Assembly (NCBI RefSeq): GCF_034347425.1
Contig: NZ_CP133779.1
Location: 3,720,001 to 3,784,000 of the forward strand
Length of the DNA: 64,000 nt
Direction of reading: 5' to 3'
Origin: Undibacterium sp. CCC3.4
GTDB taxonomy: Bacteria > Pseudomonadota > Gammaproteobacteria > Burkholderiales > Burkholderiaceae_D
Below, piece by piece: positions 57,716 to 64,000 of the stretch. The position numbers were made by a program, and so were the translations under genes. The notes beneath the pieces are model-generated. The model did no database searches. It was not told where the DNA came from and saw only the letters and a program-made list of their open reading frames with translations. Every line of letters begins with the position of its first letter. Position 1 is the first letter of the stretch.

Positions 57716-58597
57716 TTACGCTTGCTGGGCGGCTGCAACTTGCGCTGCAACTTCTGCTGCAAAGTCATCGACTTTCTTTTCTATACCTTCACCGACAACA
57801 AACATGGTAAACGCTTTCACCGATGAATTGGCGGCTTTGAGCATTTGTTCCACGGTTTGCTTATCGTTTTTAACGAATGGTTGATTGAGCAAAGAAACTT
57901 CTTTGAGGAATTTCTGTACCGAACCGTCTATCATTTTAGCCACGATTTCGGCTGGCTTGCCGGATTCAGCAGCTTTCTGCGCGGCAACCGAACGTTCTTT
58001 TTCGATCAATTCTGCAGGAACTTGCTCAGTCGACAAAGAAACTGGCTTCATCGCAGCAATGTGCATCGCTACATCTTTACCAACTTGCTCATCCGCGCCA
58101 TCAAATTCAACGATCACACCGATGCGGGTACCATGCAGGTAAGAAGCCAATTTAGCCGAGCTGTCGAAACGAGCAAAACGACGGAAAGACATGTTTTCGC
58201 CAATTTTACCGATCAATGCAGCACGTACTTCTTCGACAGTCTTACCATCGAGCGGCAACGCGCCCACAGCAGCGACGTCAACTGGATTGTGTTCAGCGAT
58301 CAATTTTGCAACGGTATTCGCCATTGCGAGGAAATCATCGTTCTTCGTCACAAAGTCAGTTTCGCAATTAACTTCAAGCAAGACGCCGACATTCCCAGCT
58401 ACATAAGAAGCAACCACGCCTTCGGCAGTGATACGCGAAGCAGCTTTTGATGCTTTGCTACCCAACTTAACGCGCAGCAATTCTTCCGCACGGTCCATAT
58501 CGCCTTCTGCTTCTGTCAGTGCTTTTTTGCACTCCATCATAGGTGCATCTGTTTTTGCGCGCAAAGCGCCAACCATCGCTGCTGTAACCGCTGCCAT
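57716..58597 (-). CDS. tsf: Translation elongation factor Ts
   Basis: 293 residues. [22 protein letters not shown] at the start (UBA-like domain), [11 protein letters not shown] (near 80) and [11 protein letters not shown] are landmarks. It reloads EF-Tu with GTP. A strong AGGAG site precedes the ATG. Confidence 0.97.
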   Translation of the reverse strand: MAAVTAAMVGALRAKTDAPMMECKKALTEAEGDMDRAEELLRVKLGSKASKAASRITAEGVVASYVAGNVGVLLEVNCETDFVTKNDDFLAMANTVAKLIAEHNPVDVAAVGALPLDGKTVEEVRAALIGKIGENMSFRRFARFDSSAKLASYLHGTRIGVIVEFDGADEQVGKDVAMHIAAMKPVSLSTEQVPAELIEKERSVAAQKAAESGKPAEIVAKMIDGSVQKFLKEVSLLNQPFVKNDKQTVEQMLKAANSSVKAFTMFVVGEGIEKKVDDFAAEVAAQVAAAQQA

Positions 58598-58728
58598 GTA
58601 ATTCTCCTGAGTTGAAGATGCCGATAAGCATCATCATTAAATTTTGTTTAAAAAAAAGGGCGAACGATTGTTGCCCCATTTTTTGCATGATGCAAGCTCA
58701 GTCGCATCATGCGTTTAAGCTGTACGTA

Positions 58729-59475
58729 TTACGCTTGCTCTACTTCAACAAACTCATCCGCACTCGGCTTCACAGCTTCCAACACTTCGTTGACAGCATT
58801 TGCACGACCTTCAAGGATGGCATCAGCCACGCCACGAGCGTACAGAGCAATCGCTTTCGACGAGTCATCATTACCTGGAATGATGAAAGCAACACCGTCC
58901 GGGGAGTGATTCGTATCAACGATACCGATGACTGGGATACCCAGTTTAGCGGCTTCAGTGATAGCACCCTTGTGGTAGCCGACGTCGACGACAAAAATTG
59001 CGTCAGGAATGCCGCCCATATCTTTAATACCACCGATGGATTTTTGCAGCTTGATCATTTCGCGATCAAACATCAAGGCTTCTTTTTTCGACAATTTTTC
59101 AACTGAACCGTCTTCGATCGACGCTTCCATGTCTTTCAAACGCTTGATCGATGTTTTGACAGTTTTGAAGTTTGTCAACATACCGCCCAACCAACGTTGA
59201 TCAACGAAAGGCATGCCGGAACGTGCAGCTTCTGCAGCGATGATTTCACGCGATTGACGTTTTGTACCAACCAACAAGACTGTGCCGCGATTCGACGACA
59301 ATTGACGGATGTACTTCATGGCTTCTTGGTACATCGCCAATGTTTTTTCCAAATTGACGATATGAATTTTGTTGCGATGACCGAAAATATACGGTGCCAT
59401 CTTTGGATTCCAAAAACGAGTTTGGTGACCAAAATGGACGCCGGCTTCCAGCATTTCGCGCATTGTTACAGACAT
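58729..59475 (-). CDS. rpsB: 30S ribosomal protein S2
   Basis: 248 residues: [20 protein letters not shown] at the start, [34 protein letters not shown]. Followed by tsf after 131 bp. Confidence 0.98.
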   Translation of the reverse strand: MSVTMREMLEAGVHFGHQTRFWNPKMAPYIFGHRNKIHIVNLEKTLAMYQEAMKYIRQLSSNRGTVLLVGTKRQSREIIAAEAARSGMPFVDQRWLGGMLTNFKTVKTSIKRLKDMEASIEDGSVEKLSKKEALMFDREMIKLQKSIGGIKDMGGIPDAIFVVDVGYHKGAITEAAKLGIPVIGIVDTNHSPDGVAFIIPGNDDSSKAIALYARGVADAILEGRANAVNEVLEAVKPSADEFVEVEQA

Positions 59476-59949
59476 AATAACTCCAGGGTTAGGTCTTGAA
59501 TCCAGCCAGTGATCTGACGATACATATCGAAAGACACCCTTTTCGACCGGATTCGATTGATAAGAATTGAATTAACTTACAGAGAATTTGCATTGTTTTG
59601 CAAGCTAACCATCTATTCTACTATGAAACCGCTTCTTTACTCAAGGGAGGCGCAGATTTAATCCAAGTGGCTTGACGGTCGCCGCGTTTTCAGCGACTTG
59701 ACTACGGCCATTACATCAAAAATCGCTTATCGCGCAATTGACCATCCCCCCCCCAAAAAAAAATGGACAAGCAGCAGCCTGTATTTGCCTGTAACACCAC
59801 GAGTAAGGCGTTCCTCGCTTATAATTCTCTTGTCGGCGCGTCCACGCGCTGGAAATAACGCCACAATCTACAAGAACAAAAATATTTTGTCCGGCACAGC
59901 CGGACTACTTTTATCACCCCCTCGATATTGCGGGGTGCAAGGACAAATT
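59476..59949. promoter_or_regulatory. Divergent control region between rpsB and map
   Basis: 474 bp without a gene. On the rpsB side the leader is about 140 nt and A+T-rich. On the map side TATAAT lies at 59820-59825, followed by hairpins GTCCGGC/GCCGGAC (59889-59905) and CACCCC/GGGGTG (59915-59937), the second ending just before the AAGGA site. A homopolymer run of nine C and nine A is at 59746-59763. Confidence 0.5.
59643..59674. repeat. Short dispersed repeat, copy 2
   Basis: Shares ATTTAATCCAAG and its flanks with 32525-32555. Confidence 0.55.
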
Positions 59950-60759
59950 ATGGAAGCTATCTCGATTAAAACCGCGGAAGACATCGCTGGTATGCGCATT
60001 GCCGGCAGACTGGCCTCGGAAGTGCTCGATTATATTACCCCCTTCGTCAAAGTTGGCGTAACGACTGGCGAACTTGACCGTTTATGCCATGAATTCATGT
60101 CGCAGGTGCAAGATACGATACCGGCCCCGCTGAACTACTGCCCGCCCGGCTATACGCCATACCCGAAAGCTATCTGCACTTCAGTCAATGATGTGATTTG
60201 CCATGGCATTCCGGGCGATAAAGTACTCAAGAGCGGCGACTCGGTTAATCTCGATATCACTGTGATCAAAAATGGCTACCATGGCGATACCAGCCGCATG
60301 TTTTTGGTCGGAGAACCATCGATACTGAGCAAGCGTTTAAGTGAAATCACCTATGAGTGTATGTGGCTGGGCATTGCGAAAATCAAGCCAGGTGCGCATC
60401 TCGGCGATATTGGTCATGTTATTCAGCAGTATGCTGAAAAAGCCGGTTACAGTGTGGTGCGCGAGTTTTGCGGCCACGGCATAGGGAAAATTTTCCACGA
60501 AGCGCCGCAGGTGATGCATTACGGCAAACCCGGCACCATGGAACGTCTGGAAGCCGGCATGATTTTCACGGTCGAGCCGATGATCAATGCCGGTCGTCGC
60601 GACATCCGCGAAATGGGTGATGGCTGGACCATCAAGACCAAAGATCGCAGCTTGTCGGCCCAGTGGGAGCATACGGTGCTGGTAACCGAAACTGGCTACG
60701 AAGTGCTGACTTTGTCGGCCGGCTATCCGGCAATTCCTGACTACATCAAAATCGCCTGA
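59950..60759 (+). CDS. map: Type I methionine aminopeptidase
   Basis: 269 residues. Metal ligands in GDSVNLDITVIKNGYHGDTSR (two Asp), CGHGIGKIFHEAPQV (His) and FTVEPMINAG and WEHTVLVTE (two Glu). It removes N-terminal Met. The start MEAISIKTAED is placed by AAGGAC and by homology; the frame upstream is leader sequence. Confidence 0.96.
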   Translation: MEAISIKTAEDIAGMRIAGRLASEVLDYITPFVKVGVTTGELDRLCHEFMSQVQDTIPAPLNYCPPGYTPYPKAICTSVNDVICHGIPGDKVLKSGDSVNLDITVIKNGYHGDTSRMFLVGEPSILSKRLSEITYECMWLGIAKIKPGAHLGDIGHVIQQYAEKAGYSVVREFCGHGIGKIFHEAPQVMHYGKPGTMERLEAGMIFTVEPMINAGRRDIREMGDGWTIKTKDRSLSAQWEHTVLVTETGYEVLTLSAGYPAIPDYIKIA

Positions 60760-60770
60760 GGTGTAGCGCG

Positions 60771-63326
60771 ATGAAACCCGCCCCTGCACTCGCTTTCAAA
60801 GAACAAATCAAAACTGGTCAGGCCGGAATCATCGCGGCATTCCAAGCCAATCATAAGGCCGAACAATTGCTGTATGATTTATGCCGCAATGTCGATCGTG
60901 TGCTTGAAATGGTATGGAAGCATTTCGAATTACCGAAAGACTGCGCCCTCATTGCCGTCGGCGGCTATGGACGCGGCGAACTGTTCCCGCAATCCGACGT
61001 CGATGTCTTGATTTTGCTGCGGCAGACGCCGAGCGCAGAACTGAAGGAAAAGCTCGAAAGCTTAGTCCAACTGTTTTGGGATATCGGCCTCGATATCGGT
61101 CATAGCATACGCACGGTCGATGAGTGTCTGGAAGAATCGGCGGCCGATATCACTGTGCAAACGAGCTTGCTCGAAGCGCGCCTGGTATGCGGCAGCCGCA
61201 AGCTGTTTTGGGATTTACAGCAGCGCTATGCTGAAGTGATGCAGCCACAAAAGTTTTTCCAAGAAAAATTACTCGAGCTGCAGCAGCGCCATGTCAAGTA
61301 TGAGGATACCCCGTATAGCCTGGAGCCGAATTGCAAAGAAAGCCCTGGCGGCTTACGCGATCTGCAAGTCATTTTATGGGTCGCCAAAGCGGCTAATTTA
61401 GGTACCTCGTGGCGCGAATTGGCCGACCGCGGTCTGATCACGGATGTTGAAGCGCGCCAGCTCAAACGCAATGAGCGCGCCTTCAAGGATATTCGCATCC
61501 GCTTGCATATCCATGCCGGTCGACGCGAAGACCGTCTGGTTTTCGATGTGCAGACGCCGATCGCCGAATCCTTCGGCTTCAAAACCACCGAAGCACGGCG
61601 CGCCAGTGAATACCTGATGCAGCGTTATTATTGGGCCGCCAAAGCGGTGACCCAGTTGAACCAAATTCTGCTGCAAAATATCGAGGCGGTATTATTCCCA
61701 CAGCCGTCCGTACCCCATCCGATTAATGAGCGCTTCAATAATATCAATGGCTTGATCGATATCGCTCGGGACGACACCTTTGAAGCGACCCCATCGGCCT
61801 TGCTGGAAGTGTTTTTACTGATGGCGCGCCAGAGTGAACTCAAGGGCATGACGGCACGCACCGCCCGTGCACTCTGGCATGCGCGCTTGCTGATCGATGC
61901 AGAATTTCGCCACGACATTTTCAACCGCGCCTTGTTTTTGCAAATACTGCAGTCACCGCGCGGCATCACCCATGCATTACGCCGCATGAATCAGATGAGC
62001 ATCTTGGGGCGCTATTTACCGAATTTCCGCCGCATCGTCGGGCAAATGCAGCATGATTTGTTTCACGCGTACACGGTCGATCAGCATATCCTGATGGTGG
62101 TGCGTAATTTGCGCCGCTTCACCATGCCCGAACACGCTCACGAATATCCATTTTGCAGCCAACTGATGGCCAATTTCACCCAGCCTTGGGTGCTATTTAC
62201 GGCTGCGCTGTTTCACGATATTGCCAAGGGTCGCGGCGGCGATCATTCGGTACTCGGGATGAGTGATGCCAAAAAATTCTGCTACGAGCACGGTCTCACG
62301 CGCGCCAATACCGAACTCATCGTATTCTTGGTACAAAACCATTTGACCATGTCACATGTGGCACAAAAACAGGATTTGTCGGACCCCGATGTGGTGCAGA
62401 ATTTTGCCAATCTGGTCAAGGATGAACGTCATTTAACGGCGCTGTACTTGCTCACGGTGGCCGATATCCGCGGCACCAGTCCGAAAGTATGGAATGCTTG
62501 GAAAGGCAAGCTGCTCGAAGACTTGTATAAAATGAGCTTGCGCGTACTTGGTGGCGAAGCGCCATCGAAAGATCGCGAACTCAAAAACCGCCAAGAGGAT
62601 GCGCTCAAAGCGCTGCGCTTAGCCGGCATTGCGCCTGACGCGCATGAAAAATTTTGGCAACAGCTCGACGTTGCGTACTTCCTGCGCCACGACGCTTCCG
62701 ATATAGCCTGGCAAACCAGAGTGCTGCACGATAAGCTCGCCAGCACGACGCCGTTGGTGAAATGCCGACTCTCCACTATTGGCGAGGGTTTGCAGGTGAC
62801 GGTGTATGTCAAGGATCAAGCCGATTTATTTGCGCGTATCTGTAATTATTTTGACAGTAAAAATTTCGGCATTCTCGACGCCAAAATTCATACGGCGAAA
62901 AATGGTTACGCGCTCGATACCTTCATGGTGACCGAGCCGAGTTTCGCGCATCAGTATAGAGACATCATCAATTTGATTGAACATGAATTGAGCTTGGTGC
63001 TGGCGCAGCAAACACCACTGTCACCACCGAACCGTGGCCGACTCTCGCGTTTGTCGCGCAGCTTCCCTATCGTGCCGACGGTCGATTTGCGACCGGATGA
63101 CAAAGCACAGTTTTATTTGCTTTCGATTACGGCCAACGATAGAAACGGTTTGCTGTATGCGATCGCCGAGGTACTGACCAAATATAAAATCAATCTGCAT
63201 ACGGCCAAGATCATGACCTTGGGCGAGCGCGTCGAGGATGTCTTTCTCGTCGACGGCGCCGCCCTGCAAGGTGCACGCAGCCAGATTCAGTTTGAGACCG
63301 ATTTGCTCGCTACACTCAGAGTGTAG
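60771..63326 (+). CDS. glnD: [Protein-PII] uridylyltransferase/uridylyl-removing enzyme GlnD
   Basis: 851 residues. The nucleotidyltransferase domain has GGYGRGELFPQSDVDVLILL (near 64), the HD domain FTAALFHDIAKGRGGDHS (near 483), and two ACT domains close the protein (about 675-750 and 785-851, LLSITANDRNGLLYAIAEVL). GlnD senses glutamine and controls PII proteins by uridylylation. Eleven bases behind map. Confidence 0.97.
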   Translation: MKPAPALAFKEQIKTGQAGIIAAFQANHKAEQLLYDLCRNVDRVLEMVWKHFELPKDCALIAVGGYGRGELFPQSDVDVLILLRQTPSAELKEKLESLVQLFWDIGLDIGHSIRTVDECLEESAADITVQTSLLEARLVCGSRKLFWDLQQRYAEVMQPQKFFQEKLLELQQRHVKYEDTPYSLEPNCKESPGGLRDLQVILWVAKAANLGTSWRELADRGLITDVEARQLKRNERAFKDIRIRLHIHAGRREDRLVFDVQTPIAESFGFKTTEARRASEYLMQRYYWAAKAVTQLNQILLQNIEAVLFPQPSVPHPINERFNNINGLIDIARDDTFEATPSALLEVFLLMARQSELKGMTARTARALWHARLLIDAEFRHDIFNRALFLQILQSPRGITHALRRMNQMSILGRYLPNFRRIVGQMQHDLFHAYTVDQHILMVVRNLRRFTMPEHAHEYPFCSQLMANFTQPWVLFTAALFHDIAKGRGGDHSVLGMSDAKKFCYEHGLTRANTELIVFLVQNHLTMSHVAQKQDLSDPDVVQNFANLVKDERHLTALYLLTVADIRGTSPKVWNAWKGKLLEDLYKMSLRVLGGEAPSKDRELKNRQEDALKALRLAGIAPDAHEKFWQQLDVAYFLRHDASDIAWQTRVLHDKLASTTPLVKCRLSTIGEGLQVTVYVKDQADLFARICNYFDSKNFGILDAKIHTAKNGYALDTFMVTEPSFAHQYRDIINLIEHELSLVLAQQTPLSPPNRGRLSRLSRSFPIVPTVDLRPDDKAQFYLLSITANDRNGLLYAIAEVLTKYKINLHTAKIMTLGERVEDVFLVDGAALQGARSQIQFETDLLATLRV

Positions 63327-63339
63327 CGACAGTTTTTTT
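63308..63339 (+). terminator. Terminator overlapping the glnD stop
   Basis: CGCTACACTC and GAGTGTAGCG are perfect 10-bp arms around one A, then ACAG and seven T. The stop TAG lies in the 3' arm. Confidence 0.75.
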
Positions 63340-63382
63340 ATTCACCCGCAGCATTGCTGCCGTTATAAGTATCGATATCACC

Positions 63383-64000
63383 ATGACAGAATTAGTTCGC
63401 CTCTCCAAACGCATGTCCGAGCTCGGCTTGAGCTCACGCCGCGAAGCCGATGAATGGATCGCGCGCGGCTGGGTGCGCGTTGATGGCAAGGTCATCTCCG
63501 AATTGGGCAGCAAAGTCTATCCGCATCAGCAAGTAACGGTAGAACGCCAGGCCGCCGCCGAACAATCCAAGCGTGTCACCATCCTCATCAATAAGCCGGT
63601 CGGTTTTGTCAGCGGTCAAGCCGAAGATGGCTATACGCCGGCCGTGGCCTTGGTGAAACCGGAAAACCGTTGGACTGAATGTGCGGTCGACACCGAATTT
63701 CATCCGACTCAGTTACGCAGTCTGGTGCCGGCCGGCCGACTCGATATCGACTCGGTGGGCTTACTGGTCTTGACTCAGGATGGCCGCGTTGCCAAGCACT
63801 TGATCGGTGAAAATACTGTCGTCGAGAAAGAATATCTGGTACGCGTAGCCTATTCCAAAGCCGGTCGTCTGCCGGACTCGGATTTTCGTCTACTCAACCA
63901 TGGCCTCAGTCTCGATGGTAAAAAATTGCTGCCCGCAAGGGTCAGTTGGCAAAATGAAGATCAGCTCAATTTCATCCTGCGCGAAGGTAAGAAGCGTCAA
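63383..64000 (+). CDS. Pseudouridine synthase, RsuA/RluF family (3' end beyond window)
   Basis: 206 codons, open to the window end. An S4 RNA-binding domain (RLSKRMSELGLSSRREADEW, to about 60) is followed by the synthase domain with INKPVGFVSGQ, the catalytic Asp in PAGRLDIDSVGLLVLTQDG (near 137), KEYLVRV and the start of the closing motif REGKKRQ. It resembles RluF (23S rRNA U2604) most, but the family cannot be fixed without the end. Confidence 0.85.
   Translation, partial: MTELVRLSKRMSELGLSSRREADEWIARGWVRVDGKVISELGSKVYPHQQVTVERQAAAEQSKRVTILINKPVGFVSGQAEDGYTPAVALVKPENRWTECAVDTEFHPTQLRSLVPAGRLDIDSVGLLVLTQDGRVAKHLIGENTVVEKEYLVRVAYSKAGRLPDSDFRLLNHGLSLDGKKLLPARVSWQNEDQLNFILREGKKRQ

Overview
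The window looks like a chromosome segment of a betaproteobacterium of the order Burkholderiales, most like the Oxalobacteraceae (Undibacterium/Herbaspirillum/Janthinobacterium type). This is inferred from gene order and protein families: the rpsB-tsf-pyrH-frr-cdsA-dxr-rseP-bamA-ompH-lpxD-fabZ-lpxA-lpxB block, an imuA-imuB-dnaE2 mutasome, a FimV-like protein, and the rhlE, mutS and cheV neighbourhoods. No rRNA is present to confirm it.

Layout. 1-16.8 kb is ordinary core genome: PP2C phosphatase, GST, FimV-like protein, trmJ, suhB, rhlE, an acyltransferase, mutS, slyD, a JmjC/RoxA oxygenase, a small lipoprotein, cheV and ppnN. A MITE-like repeat lies after mutS. 16.99-32.1 kb is a genomic island of about 15.0 kb inserted in an initiator tRNA-fMet gene. 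It is bounded by a perfect 49-bp direct repeat of the tRNA 3' half, with a tyrosine integrase at the left end and an AlpA/excisionase-like gene at the right end. 32.1-38.5 kb holds an SOS mutagenesis cassette (imuA-imuB-dnaE2) with two LexA-type boxes, one of which faces a small divergent ORF. 38.6-39.85 kb is a second, different IS3-family element inserted in another copy of the MITE-like repeat. 40-46 kb holds a transglutaminase-like secreted protein, a NitT/TauT-type ABC transporter behind a structured leader, an ankyrin protein and tatD. 46-59.5 kb is the envelope and translation block on the minus strand, from which uppS is missing at its usual place between frr and cdsA. 59.9-64 kb carries map, glnD and a partial RluF-type pseudouridine synthase.

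The island is the accessory core. Between two inverted copies of one 1374-bp IS3-family element lies a five-gene minus-strand peptide-export module. It has a CvaA/HlyD-type adaptor, a 108-residue precursor with a 15-residue double-glycine leader and four evenly spaced cysteines, a secreted HEXXH protein, a nucleotidyltransferase-fold protein, and a CvaB-type ABC exporter with a C39 peptidase domain. IS copy 2 has split a 302-codon gene of unknown function that can be rebuilt exactly by removing the IS and one 3-bp duplication. Between IS copy 3 and the alpA gene is about 1.08 kb with no credible coding sequence. It contains at least a dozen hairpins, many with GNRA loops, and ends in a UUCG terminator: a candidate large ornate non-coding RNA. 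Each IS copy carries its own 3-bp target duplication, so the export module did not arrive as a simple composite transposon.
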